64,000 nt of DNA from Lachnospiraceae bacterium (GTDB taxonomy: Bacteria > Bacillota > Clostridia > Lachnospirales > Lachnospiraceae): the NCBI GenBank assembly GCA_011959925.1, contig BLMD01000303.1:53374-117373 (forward strand), read 5' to 3'. Below are positions 8,353 to 17,161 of the stretch, in pieces (the first letter of the stretch is position 1; each line of letters starts with the position of its first letter). The notes under the pieces are model-generated. The model was not told the DNA's origin. It did not search any database and saw nothing but the letters and a program-made list of their open reading frames with translations. The position numbers and the translations under genes are program-made.

Positions 8353-8880
8353 CTATTTTTTCAAAAAATCCATTAATGGGATTAAATACTTTTTATCTGT
8401 CCAGTCACAATCTTGTCCTACCGCACACATAAGAGCTTTCATCCACGGTTCGTATGTATTTGGGTCTTTTTTGGCTACAGATTTTTGCAACATTTTGCAT
8501 AAAGTTCTGTCCATAAATTTCATTTTACTTTCGGTCCATGCACCTCGCCCATAAAAAAGTGGAATATCTCTTAAATCACCTGTCAAATTATGCCCTTTAA
8601 TTGCTGTAAATGCGCCCTCATCATAAGGAGAAGCACCCACGCATAATATAGCCATTTTTTTGTTTTTCAGCTTATCTATATTCTTTTTCAAAAACGATAA
8701 TCCAGCTATTCCAGAAGCATATATGCCACCGCACAATATGATTGTTTCATACTGTGCCACTTCATTTACCGTTGCTTTTGATGCTTCTACACAATAATAA
8801 TCCGTCATTGCTTGAAGCCACTCGGCATATTTTTTGGTTGCCCCATATTTTGACTGATAAACAATAATTCCTTTTTCCAT
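8353..8880 (-). CDS. Flavodoxin-domain protein
   Basis: A 175-residue flavodoxin-like protein. The FMN phosphate loop is visible at the N-terminus as YQSKYGATKKYA, followed by a Rossmann-like strand ILCGGIYASGIAG and LCVGASPYDEGA. The family includes stand-alone flavodoxins and HemG-like oxidoreductases. A longer frame starts eight codons upstream, but the GGAAAGGAAA site fits the ATG at 8880. It is the last gene of the TetR / FMN-binding / flavodoxin unit under the palindromic operator, so it is probably induced by a TetR ligand. Coding is visibly AT-richer than the surrounding core genes. Confidence 0.82.
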   Translation of the reverse strand: MEKGIIVYQSKYGATKKYAEWLQAMTDYYCVEASKATVNEVAQYETIILCGGIYASGIAGLSFLKKNIDKLKNKKMAILCVGASPYDEGAFTAIKGHNLTGDLRDIPLFYGRGAWTESKMKFMDRTLCKMLQKSVAKKDPNTYEPWMKALMCAVGQDCDWTDKKYLIPLMDFLKK

Positions 8881-8911
8881 AATGATTTCCTTTCCGTGTA
8901 ACACTTATATT

Positions 8912-9310
8912 TTATTTGCTCCCACTTTGCAATGCGTTCTCAATAGCTTTTATAATACATTTACTGCTCACGGTAGCTTCAGATACCGCATCCACTTCTA
9001 ATGATTGTCTGCTGATTACATCATCAACAATTTTTTCGGCTTTATCACCTAACCCGTTTTCATGTTAGACAATTCTTATATTGGTTATCTTATGCTCTGT
9101 TACCGATACTTCTACTTTGACATAAACAGGCGTAACAGAATATTCTCTTACATATATCCCATCTGCAATATTAGCTATATCGGGATTTGAAACTGTAATA
9201 CTCTTCACATCATTAACCAGTGCCTTTAAACAAAAACTTACACCTATCAAAATAAACAGTATGATACATAATAGTATTATGATTATTCTTTTTTCATCAT
9301 CACTCCTCAT
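8912..9310 (-). pseudogene. FMN-binding domain protein with in-frame stop
   Basis: The frame starts with a membrane anchor (residues about 8-28), continues through KVEVSVTEHKITNIRIV, meets TAA at codon 82 (9067-9065), and continues in the same frame as HENGLGDKAEKIVDD and LEVDAVSEATVSSKCI to a stop at 8912. The second part is the conserved C-terminus of FMN_bind (flavin-carrying, RnfG-like) domains. An AAA to TAA change of a lysine in the usual KHENG context explains the break. The usual SGAT flavin motif reads SEAT here. The start overlaps the TetR gene by 11 bases. Likely inactive. Confidence 0.8.
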
Positions 9311-9866
9311 TTCCCAATGCCTGTTTCAAAAACGCTTCATAGGCTACTTCCTGTTGTGTATATATTTCATCCGTTGAAATCCCCGGCGTTGTTACTGAAA
9401 AAATAGTACCTATGCCGATCGTATAAATCAGCATATTCAAATGTAACTGTTTTGCCCGCTCTACACTAATGCTTAATTCCTTAGCAATAATTTCAGCAGT
9501 ATGCGGATTGGCTTCCGATTGATATAAATCATTCAGCGAAGAAATCCCCTCTCGTTGATGTAAAATAAAAATCCTAAATAAGTGCGGTTCTTCTTGTGCA
9601 AATTGAATATAAGATTTGCCCGTACTGCGAAACAGGTCATCTTTGTTTATATGGCTCACTACATACTCTTGTATAAAGCGATTGACCTGTTCGATTACAT
9701 CTTGTTTTAATCCATCCATATTTTTGCAATAACTGTAAATCGGTTGTACGGAACACCCTATTTTATCTGCGATATTTTTTACCATAACCTGCTCCATACC
9801 GCTGTTTCTTGCAATTTCAAAAGCGGCATCAACAACCATTTCTTTTGTGATTCTTTGTTTTGGCAT
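9300..9866 (-). CDS. TetR/AcrR-family repressor
   Basis: A 188-residue regulator with the TetR N-terminal helix-turn-helix at about residues 6-50 (VDAAFEIARNSG, then IADKIGCSVQPIYSYCKN). The C-terminal ligand domain is helical and has no recognised ligand. Directly upstream sits a perfect 17-bp-arm palindrome overlapping the -10 of a consensus promoter, so it very probably represses itself together with the FMN-binding and flavodoxin genes. The redox content of the operon suggests a quinone, drug or redox signal, which is inference. Confidence 0.88.
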   Translation of the reverse strand: MPKQRITKEMVVDAAFEIARNSGMEQVMVKNIADKIGCSVQPIYSYCKNMDGLKQDVIEQVNRFIQEYVVSHINKDDLFRSTGKSYIQFAQEEPHLFRIFILHQREGISSLNDLYQSEANPHTAEIIAKELSISVERAKQLHLNMLIYTIGIGTIFSVTTPGISTDEIYTQQEVAYEAFLKQALGNEE

Positions 9867-9879
9867 TGTCCTACTCCTT

Positions 9880-9918
9880 ATAATCGAGTTATATAAAGCA
9901 CTTATATAACTCGATTAT
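9880..9918. promoter_or_regulatory. TetR operator palindrome
   Basis: Two perfect 17-base inverted arms (9880-9896 and 9902-9918) separated by five bases. The arm starts ATAATCGAG and ends in TTATATAA. It overlaps the -10 box and the transcription start region of the promoter at 9914-9942, the classic position for a repressor site. Confidence 0.88.
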
Positions 9919-9942
9919 AAATCTGACAATAAGGCTTGTCAA
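9914..9942 (-). promoter_or_regulatory. Consensus SigA promoter of the TetR operon
   Basis: Minus strand: TTGACA (9942-9937), exactly 17 bases, TATAAT (9919-9914). Both boxes are perfect consensus, so the promoter should be very strong unless repressed. The -10 lies inside the palindrome. Confidence 0.88.
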
Positions 9943-9953
9943 TCACTATAATG

Positions 9954-9984
9954 AAAAATGCGGCAAAGATTTCTCCCTGCCGCA
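9954..9984 (-). terminator. Rho-independent terminator after tnpV remnant
   Basis: Minus strand stem TGCGGCA (9984-9978) with TGCCGCA (9965-9959), followed by a run of five T (9958-9954). It sits just past the TnpV stop, insulating it from the TetR promoter. Confidence 0.75.
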
Positions 9985-9990
9985 AATCTG

Positions 9991-10194
9991 TTATGCGTAA
10001 ATGATTTCCTCATTTACAATCTCCCTCGCACAAGCCCGTATGTTATTCATTCTTCCTGTCCACTCTATGGCACTTTCTTCCTTTAACTGCTCTGTGATAC
10101 CCTGCGCCTGCTTCATATCCTCTATAAGCCTTTCAAAGTGTTCCTGCGCCTGCCTGTCAATGTCAGCAAGATAGGTGTTGAGCCTTCCGCTTGT
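9991..10194 (-). pseudogene. Truncated TnpV
   Basis: The frame reads TSGRLNTYLADIDRQAQ, then QGITEQLKEESAIEW, then GRMNNIRACAREIVN and ends EEIIYA. This is the C-terminal half of TnpV, a roughly 120-residue protein of Tn4451-type mobilisable elements. The N-terminal half is replaced by unrelated sequence upstream of about 10194, although the open frame extends to 10248. The loss lies beside the tRNA-Thr promoter, so the deletion or integration boundary falls between 10194 and 10243. Confidence 0.75.
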
Positions 10195-10242
10195 CCCCTC
10201 TTTGTTCATTACCATTGCAGATTGTTTTTTTAAAAAAACATC

Positions 10243-10271
10243 TTGCAATTATTTCCAAAACCATGTATACT
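10243..10271 (+). promoter_or_regulatory. Promoter of tRNA-Thr
   Basis: -35 TTGCAA (10243-10248), 17-bp spacer, -10 TATACT (10266-10271), 21 bases before the mature tRNA start. Confidence 0.75.
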
Positions 10272-10292
10272 GTACAAGTATCGATCTGGTAC

Positions 10293-10365
<73 letters not shown>

Positions 10366-10366
10366 T

Positions 10367-10407
10367 AAAAAAACAGCATCTGATTTCTGGTCAGGCGCTG
10401 TTTTTTT
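10367..10407 (+). terminator. Rho-independent terminator of tRNA-Thr
   Basis: AACAGC pairs with GCTGTT, with a second inner CTGA/TCAG stem, followed by seven T (10401-10407). It begins one base after the tRNA. Confidence 0.85.
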
Positions 10408-10491
10408 GTTGTGCAAGCATCCTCTTTCCTGACTTTAAAGTGCTGCCAAAAGGAACGTGCATCTGCTGCTGCGGTCATGGAAATTCCCCCT

Positions 10492-11823
10492 CTAGTATTG
10501 ATACCGTTTCTGATACTTTAGAAACATACATAAGGATAAGATCAGCGCTGCAAGTTCTGCAGCAGGTGTTGCCAGCCATACGCCTGTTACCCCCAATACT
10601 GCCGGAAGTACCAGCATAGCAATGACCATGCATACAAAGGAACGGGAAAACGCAAGTACAGCAGAAATAAGCCCATTGGATAATGCCGTAAACATTCCGC
10701 TTGCAAACACATTAAAACCAATAAAAATAATGGCGAAGGAACAAATGCGGTTCCCTGTAACTGCCAATCCATAAACCGGATTATCCGGGCGGGCAAATAT
10801 CGATACAAGCGGCTCCGTAACCACAATAGAAACGACAAAAGCAGCAACAGCAATCACACTGATCATCTTCAAACTCGTTCGTACCAGTTTCTTTAGTTTT
10901 TCATGGTTTTGTTCCCCATAGTAAAAGCTGATCATAGGCGCAACACCGTAAGAGTATCCTGTATATAGGGAAGTTGCAAACATCAACACATACATGATAA
11001 TGGTAATCGCTGCGACACCATGTTCACCCACATATTTTAACATTGTCCAGTTAACCATCATGGTAACCATACCTGTCACCAGTGCGGTTGCCATTTCCGA
11101 ACTTCCATTTGCGGAAGCATGGAGCAGGGTTTTGAATCGGCATACGGGTTTTACAAAATGAAGCATACGATTCTTATTGGAGAACATCACCATACCTGCA
11201 ACTGCCGTTACAGAATATCCTGTGCCGGTTGCAATGGCTGCTCCTGCAATCCCCATATCCAGTATGGCAATGAATACATAATCAAGCACTATATTCAAAA
11301 TACCGCCCGCAATAGAACAAATCATAGAGAAAGCAGATTTTCCGGCGGCAATCATGTAGAGGGTAAAATTATTCATCAAAAGAACAGGAATGGTAAACAT
11401 CAAATACCTGCTCAGATAAAGCCGGCAATAGGAAAATACTTTTGGCGACAGCGCCATGCTTTCAAAAACCGTATCCATTACAAAATAACCCAGACAGGAC
11501 ATCATAAGCCCAACAATCACATTGACAATAATTAAAAATGTGAAATCTTCATTTGCTTCCCTTGTTTTTTGTTCTCCCATTTTTTTCATAATGACTGCGC
11601 TTCCGCCTGTGGCAAGCATGGTGGAAATTGCAGTTACCAAGGAAATAATGGGGGCTGTCAGATTGACAGCGGATAAGGCGTCCGTTCCAATCAGATTAGA
11701 AACAAATAAACCGTCTACCATTGTATAAAAAGACATAAATAAGGTCATAACAATCGTCGGGATGGCAAACTTCATAATATTTCTTAATGTGACGGGCTGG
11801 TTGTACGCATTTTCACTTTTCAT
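10492..11823 (-). CDS. MATE-family multidrug/cation exporter
   Basis: A 443-residue integral membrane protein with about 12 hydrophobic segments in two MatE halves. It begins with IMKFAIPTIVMTLFMSFYT and MVDGLFVSNLIG, typical of MATE helix 1. These proteins export drugs or metabolites in exchange for sodium or protons. An AGGAGG site precedes the ATG at 11823, and the longer frame upstream overlaps the operator and is rejected. The promoter has the 19-bp spacer of MerR-activated genes, and the divergent neighbour is a MerR/BmrR-like regulator, so drug-inducible export is the best model. Confidence 0.92.
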   Translation of the reverse strand: MKSENAYNQPVTLRNIMKFAIPTIVMTLFMSFYTMVDGLFVSNLIGTDALSAVNLTAPIISLVTAISTMLATGGSAVIMKKMGEQKTREANEDFTFLIIVNVIVGLMMSCLGYFVMDTVFESMALSPKVFSYCRLYLSRYLMFTIPVLLMNNFTLYMIAAGKSAFSMICSIAGGILNIVLDYVFIAILDMGIAGAAIATGTGYSVTAVAGMVMFSNKNRMLHFVKPVCRFKTLLHASANGSSEMATALVTGMVTMMVNWTMLKYVGEHGVAAITIIMYVLMFATSLYTGYSYGVAPMISFYYGEQNHEKLKKLVRTSLKMISVIAVAAFVVSIVVTEPLVSIFARPDNPVYGLAVTGNRICSFAIIFIGFNVFASGMFTALSNGLISAVLAFSRSFVCMVIAMLVLPAVLGVTGVWLATPAAELAALILSLCMFLKYQKRYQY

Positions 11824-11840
11824 AATAAAAATCCTCCTGC

Positions 11841-11869
11841 TTGTTTTTTTCCTGCTTATTGCATATAAT
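11841..11869 (+). promoter_or_regulatory. Promoter of the merR gene
   Basis: -35 TTGTTT (11841-11846), 17-bp spacer, -10 TATAAT (11864-11869) on the plus strand. Its -10 overlaps the -10 of the divergent MATE promoter, so the regulator bound at 11871-11893 would also affect its own transcription. Confidence 0.6.
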
Positions 11870-11895
11870 AGACCGTACAGCAACTGTACAGTCAA
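11865..11895 (-). promoter_or_regulatory. MerR-type MATE promoter and operator
   Basis: Minus strand: -35 TTGACT (11895-11890), a 19-bp spacer and -10 TATTAT (11870-11865). The spacer holds a dyad, GACCGTACAG (11871-11880) and CTGTACAGTC (11884-11893), matching at nine of ten positions. Over-long spacers filled by a dyad are the hallmark of promoters that MerR-family proteins activate by distorting DNA. Confidence 0.82.
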
Positions 11896-11910
11896 GGGGG
11901 ATTTTCAAAA

Positions 11911-12738
11911 ATGTTAAAAGAAGAAACGATACTGTTTACAATTGGACAATTTGCTGCCCTGCACGAAATCAACAAGAAAACTTTAATGTGGTACGATGAA
12001 ATTGGTTTGCTGAAGCCTGTCTACATAAAAGAAAACGGCTACCGTTATTACAGCTATCAGCAGAGCTCCACACTGGAAACTATTTTAACGCTGCGTGAAC
12101 TAAACGTATCTTTGAACGAAATCAAGCATTTTATGGAACACCGCACGATTGACAGCTTCGATCATCTTCTGAAAGAAAAAACTGCTCAATTAAGCCAGAC
12201 GATTTCCCGCCTGAAAGCCATTCAAAAAGTTCTGTCCAATCATCAGCAAAATATAAAGATGCTGCGCTCTTTGGACATATCCGAGATCAGCCTTGTGCAA
12301 AAACAAAGCCGCAATCTTGTGTCTGTTGATGTAAGTACAAATAGTTCTTTTGAAAAAGAGGTTGAACAAGTGATTGCCGAAACAAAAAAATACCATCTTC
12401 ACCGCTTGCACGACGCCTCTTATGGGTCCATGCTTCCTGTTGAAAATCTGTTACAGGGAAAATTTGACGAATATACTGCCCTTTATATCGAAATGCCCTA
12501 TCCGGTATCTAAAAAAGGACTTCATGTGCAGCCCGCCGGAACATATCTTCGTGCTTTCTGCAAAGGCAGCTGGGATAAAATCTCTGACAGATATAAAGAA
12601 ATCCTTGCTTATGCGGATACACATGGGCTTTCCTTCTATGGTTTTGCCTATGAAAAAGGTATCAATGAACTTGTCATTGATACCTTCGATGAATATATAA
12701 CGCAAATTGAAATTCCTGTCAAAACGGACGAACAGTAG
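11911..12738 (+). CDS. MerR-family regulator with GyrI-like domain
   Basis: A 275-residue activator. Residues about 8-75 form the winged helix-turn-helix (IGQFAALHEINKKTLMWYDE, then GYRYYSYQQ). Residues 80-130 form the coiled-coil dimerisation helix, and about 150-270 resemble the GyrI/BmrR drug-binding domain. Tyrosines and an acidic residue in FDEYTALYIEMPYP fit such a pocket. A GGGGG site lies ahead of the ATG. It is divergent from the MATE gene and almost certainly controls it. It converges on polC with only 12 bases between the stops. Confidence 0.9.
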   Translation: MLKEETILFTIGQFAALHEINKKTLMWYDEIGLLKPVYIKENGYRYYSYQQSSTLETILTLRELNVSLNEIKHFMEHRTIDSFDHLLKEKTAQLSQTISRLKAIQKVLSNHQQNIKMLRSLDISEISLVQKQSRNLVSVDVSTNSSFEKEVEQVIAETKKYHLHRLHDASYGSMLPVENLLQGKFDEYTALYIEMPYPVSKKGLHVQPAGTYLRAFCKGSWDKISDRYKEILAYADTHGLSFYGFAYEKGINELVIDTFDEYITQIEIPVKTDEQ

Positions 12739-12750
12739 TTTCACCGGCGG

Positions 12751-15700
12751 CTACCCGGCAAAATCAAACAGCGATAACTGATTGGATTCCGGCAGATCTC
12801 CTAAAATTCCAAGGTCTGCCATCAGATCGATTACCGTTTTACTTACTTTTGTCCTCTGGCGGAAATCGTCTTTGGACAAAAACGTTCCGTCTTTTGCAGC
12901 TTCCTCGACTGCTTCCGCTGCTTTTTCCCCCATGCCTTCGATCGTCCCAAGCGACGGCATCAGCTTTCCGTCGATGATCTGAAATTTAACGGCATGTGCG
13001 CGGTAGATATCCAACGGCAGAAATTCAAATCCCCGGGCATACATTTCCTGAACGATTCTCATGTCGCGGTAGGTATCCTGCTCTTTTTTACTCAGCTTAT
13101 CTTTTCTTCTTTCATAATCCCGCATAAAATACTGCAGGCGTTCTTCTCCCTGGCACATAAGCTCATAACTAAACCCCGTCGCACGAATGCTGAAATACGC
13201 CGCATAATACGCCAGCGGATAAAACACTTTACAATATGCGATGCGCCACGCCATCATAACATATGCGGCGGCATGCGCTTTCGGGAACATATACTTGATC
13301 TTTTCACAGGACCAGATATACCACTCTGGCACTCCGTGCGCCAGCATCTCTTTTTTCCATTCATCTTTCAGCCCTTTGCCTTTTCGGACCGATTCCATAA
13401 TTGTAAAAGAAAGTTCGCTTTCTAATCCCATATGAATCAAATAAACCATGATATCGTCACGTGTGCAGATTGCCGTTGAAATCGTCGCTTTTCCTTCTTC
13501 AATCAATGTCTGCGCATTGCCAAGCCATACGTCCGTTCCATGGGAAAGCCCGGAAATCCGAATCAGATCGGAAAATTCCTGCGGTTTTGCATCGATGACC
13601 ATCTGCATGGCAAAATCCGTCCCAAACTCCGGAATCCCAAGCGCACCAAGCGGACAGCCGTTTAATTCCTCCGGCGTTACACCAAGCGCTTCCGTATTTT
13701 TAAATAAAGACATCACGGAAGTATCGTCCAGCGGAATTTTCCTTGGATCTAAACCGGTCAGATCCTGCAGCATACGAATCATGGTCGGATCGTCGTGTCC
13801 GAGTATGTCGAGTTTTAATAAATTATGGTCGATGGAATGATAGTCAAAATGTGTTGTAACAATATTCGTACTCATATCGTTTGCCGGATGCTGTACCGGA
13901 GTAAAGGAATTGATCTCCTCTCCCACCGGAAGCACAATGATGCCGCCCGGATGCTGTCCTGTTGTCCTGCGGACGCCGACGCAGCCCTGTACGATCCGCC
14001 CGACTTCACAATTTCGTTTATGTATGCCCTTTTCTTCAAAATAATTTTTAATATATCCAAACGCCGTCTTATCTGCCAGCGTGCCGATCGTTCCGGCGCG
14101 GTACGTCTGTCCGTAGCCGAAGATTACTTCCGTGTACGCATGCGCCTTACTCTGGTATTCCCCGGAAAAATTCAAATCGATATCCGGCTCTTTGTTCCCC
14201 TTAAAACCCAAAAACGTCTCAAACGGAATGTCAAACCCTTCTTTTGCCAGCGGTTCTTTGCAGACCGGGCAGAGTTTATCCGGCATATCGCAGCCGCCCC
14301 TGCCGGAAAATGCCCTGACCTCGGGCGAATCAAAATCGCTGTAATGACAGTTCGGGCACAGATAGTGCGCCTGCAGCGGATTTACCTCTGTAATACCGGA
14401 CATTGTCGCAACAAAAGAAGATCCGACAGAACCACGGGACCCTACGAGATACCCGTCTTCATTGCTTTTCCATACCAGCTTCTGGGCAATGATATACATA
14501 ACCGCATAGCCGTTTGAAATAATGGAGTTCAATTCCCGCTCCAATCGTTCTTCCACTACTTTAGGCAGCGGATCCCCATACATCTCATGCGCCTTTTTAT
14601 GACAGATATCACGCAGCAGCTGATCGGAATTTTCAATGACCGGCGGGCATTTGTCCGGACGAACCGGGGAAATTTTTTCACACATATCCGCAATCTTATT
14701 GGGATTTACAATAACGATTTCTTCTGCTTTTTCCGCCCCCAGATAATCGAATTCCGCCAGCATTTCTTCCGTCGTCCGAAGGTACAAAGGCGCCTGGTCG
14801 TCCGCATCTTTAAATCCTTTTCCCGTCATAATAATACGGCGGTATACTTCGTCCTCCGGATCCAGGAAATGCACGTCGCAGGTTCCTACGACGGGTTTGT
14901 TGAATTTTTCTCCCAGAGTGACGATTTTCCGGTTGATTTCCTGTAAATCTTCCGTAGTTTCCACCGGAATTTTATCGTTTGCAAGCATAAAACGATTATT
15001 TCCCAGCGGCTGGATCTCCAGATAATCGTAAAACTTTACCAGGCGTATGATTTCCTCTTTTGGTCTTTCGTTTAAAATGGCCTGATACAATTCCCCCGCC
15101 TCACAGGCAGAGCCGATCAAAAGTCCTTCCCTGTGTTTTATAAATTCCGTTTTGGGAATCCTGGGGCGTTTGTTAAAATATGTCAGATGAGACAGCGAGA
15201 TCAAACGATAGAGATTGACTCTACCGATGTCGCTGCAGGCTAAAATAATGGCATGATAAGTCGGCATTTTTCCGATGACGTCCGGTTCCGATACCCCCAA
15301 TGTCTTAAGGCGGTCCAAATCTGTGATACCGCGGTTTTGCAGCATCTGAATAAACTTGATAAATATTTCTGCCGTACAGCCCGCATCGTCTACGGCACGA
15401 TGATGATTTTCAAGGGAAATGCCAAGCGCCTTTGCTACCGTATCCAGCTTAAAACGATTCAGGGCAGGAAGGAGGTTTCTTGCCAGTCCTACGGTATCGA
15501 CAACCGTATACTCCCGCTTGATTCCAAGCAGCGCCATGTTATAATTGATAAATCCCATATCAAAATCCGCATTATGGGCAACCATGACAGAGTCGTTGCA
15601 AAATTCTATAAACTCCGGAAGAACCTCCTCGATGACTTTGGCATCCATCACCATAGTATCGTTAATGCCGGTCAGCTCTTCAATCTTATACGGAATCGGC

Positions 15701-17160
15701 ACATTGGGATTGACAAACGACGAAAAACGATCCGTTATCACGCCGCCTTTTACCTTCACTGCTCCTATTTCTATGATTTTATGGATGTTCGGCTGAAAAC
15801 CCGTCGTCTCCAGGTCAAACACCACATAGGAATCCAAAAAGCTCTGTCCGTTCGGATTCGTCACGCATGATTTTAAATCGTCTACCAGATATGCTTCCAC
15901 ACCATAGATTACTTTAAAATCTTCGCCCTTCGGAACGGCATGGTTGGCATCCGGGAATGCCTGTACATTTCCGTGATCGGTAATCGCAATCGCTTTATGC
16001 CCCCATTTCATTGCACGCTGAATAATATCTTTGACATCGGATACGCCGTCCATATCGCTCATTTTCGTATGGCAATGCAGCTCCACACGTTTTACGGGAC
16101 TGTTGTCCATTCTTAAGCTGCGGAAATCTGAAATCTTTTTGATTCCCGAAACGGAGCCGATCGTCAGCTCGCTGTCAAATTTATCGATCGTCGTCACGCC
16201 TTTGATCTTTAAAAAACTGCCCTTTTTCATCTGTTCGAGTAAATCCGGAACGATTTCATTTTTGGCAAACAGTTTCAAAACGATCGTATCGGTAAAATCG
16301 GTGATTGTAAGAATCACAATGGTTTTTTCATTCCGGATTTCCCTGCTCTCCAGACTAAGCACCTGTCCGCGGATTACAACTTCCCCGATCTCTCCTGTAA
16401 TGGTTTCGATGGGTATGCACTCCGCATCAAAATCCCTGCCATAGACCACGTCCGGACTGCCGGATGAAAACGGTCTTTTTTCCTGTGGTTTTTGGAACTG
16501 CCGCTTTGCTTTTGCCGGTTTTCGTTTCTCATCCTCCTCCGGCTGTTTGTCCCCGGAGGATGGGGACGTATCGTTTTCCTTTCCCAAAAGACGGACGACC
16601 TGTCTGATCTCCTGCTCAATGGCAAAATCTGCGTTTTGGATTCTGCCGCTTTTTGTCGACGGCTCAAAAGAAAGCTGAATACTGCAATCCATGCCGCAGC
16701 GCTCACAGAATATCTTTTCCAAAATTCCAATCAACTCTTCCGAATGCTCTTTGGCGACCAGCGTATCTTCTAACCGCAGATGCATCCGGCTTTCTCCTTC
16801 AAATGAAAGATCCGCCTTCCGATAGATATTATACAGCAGTATACTGTAGTTCTTCAGCTCGTCGGCAATGCTCTCGCCATAGGCGTCTAACAGGCGTTTT
16901 GCCGTATATTGTCCGGAAAGCCGGAATGTCTCAATAATCTTGATCGCCATAGGACGGTTCGGAAACAGCTGCCGCGCAATCTCCCTCTCCAGAAAAAAAA
17001 TCTGTTTTTTATAAATCAGGCGCGTGGCAAAAAGATAAATGCGAATCGATGTTTTACTGCGATCCGCACTTACTTTTGTAATCTCTGTTTCCGCCAACAG
17101 TTTTCTCATGTCATCTTTCACCGTTAAGGACGGAAACACTTCAAAAAACAGCTTTGACAT
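12751..17160 (-). CDS. polC: DNA polymerase III alpha subunit, PolC type
   Basis: Main replicative polymerase of low-GC Gram-positives, with built-in proofreading. The roughly 1469-residue protein has a variable N-terminal region, an OB fold at about 250-340, a PHP domain opening with ELHCHTKMSDMDG near 362, a DEDD exonuclease inserted with VVFDLETTG near 450, a polymerase core with PDIDLNFSG, and a four-cysteine zinc motif (CPNC and CPVC). Length and order match Bacillus PolC. GTG at 17169 is also possible, but the GGGGTGA site better fits the ATG at 17160. Last gene of the isoprenoid/ribosome-recycling operon, two bases after ispG. Confidence 0.96.
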   Translation of the reverse strand: MSKLFFEVFPSLTVKDDMRKLLAETEITKVSADRSKTSIRIYLFATRLIYKKQIFFLEREIARQLFPNRPMAIKIIETFRLSGQYTAKRLLDAYGESIADELKNYSILLYNIYRKADLSFEGESRMHLRLEDTLVAKEHSEELIGILEKIFCERCGMDCSIQLSFEPSTKSGRIQNADFAIEQEIRQVVRLLGKENDTSPSSGDKQPEEDEKRKPAKAKRQFQKPQEKRPFSSGSPDVVYGRDFDAECIPIETITGEIGEVVIRGQVLSLESREIRNEKTIVILTITDFTDTIVLKLFAKNEIVPDLLEQMKKGSFLKIKGVTTIDKFDSELTIGSVSGIKKISDFRSLRMDNSPVKRVELHCHTKMSDMDGVSDVKDIIQRAMKWGHKAIAITDHGNVQAFPDANHAVPKGEDFKVIYGVEAYLVDDLKSCVTNPNGQSFLDSYVVFDLETTGFQPNIHKIIEIGAVKVKGGVITDRFSSFVNPNVPIPYKIEELTGINDTMVMDAKVIEEVLPEFIEFCNDSVMVAHNADFDMGFINYNMALLGIKREYTVVDTVGLARNLLPALNRFKLDTVAKALGISLENHHRAVDDAGCTAEIFIKFIQMLQNRGITDLDRLKTLGVSEPDVIGKMPTYHAIILACSDIGRVNLYRLISLSHLTYFNKRPRIPKTEFIKHREGLLIGSACEAGELYQAILNERPKEEIIRLVKFYDYLEIQPLGNNRFMLANDKIPVETTEDLQEINRKIVTLGEKFNKPVVGTCDVHFLDPEDEVYRRIIMTGKGFKDADDQAPLYLRTTEEMLAEFDYLGAEKAEEIVIVNPNKIADMCEKISPVRPDKCPPVIENSDQLLRDICHKKAHEMYGDPLPKVVEERLERELNSIISNGYAVMYIIAQKLVWKSNEDGYLVGSRGSVGSSFVATMSGITEVNPLQAHYLCPNCHYSDFDSPEVRAFSGRGGCDMPDKLCPVCKEPLAKEGFDIPFETFLGFKGNKEPDIDLNFSGEYQSKAHAYTEVIFGYGQTYRAGTIGTLADKTAFGYIKNYFEEKGIHKRNCEVGRIVQGCVGVRRTTGQHPGGIIVLPVGEEINSFTPVQHPANDMSTNIVTTHFDYHSIDHNLLKLDILGHDDPTMIRMLQDLTGLDPRKIPLDDTSVMSLFKNTEALGVTPEELNGCPLGALGIPEFGTDFAMQMVIDAKPQEFSDLIRISGLSHGTDVWLGNAQTLIEEGKATISTAICTRDDIMVYLIHMGLESELSFTIMESVRKGKGLKDEWKKEMLAHGVPEWYIWSCEKIKYMFPKAHAAAYVMMAWRIAYCKVFYPLAYYAAYFSIRATGFSYELMCQGEERLQYFMRDYERRKDKLSKKEQDTYRDMRIVQEMYARGFEFLPLDIYRAHAVKFQIIDGKLMPSLGTIEGMGEKAAEAVEEAAKDGTFLSKDDFRQRTKVSKTVIDLMADLGILGDLPESNQLSLFDFAG

Positions 17161-17161
17161 A

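Noticed and set aside
11119..11535. 138-codon plus-strand frame antisense to the MATE gene
   Set aside because: Shadow of a well-supported membrane protein; rich in His and Asn as expected of antisense frames of hydrophobic genes.
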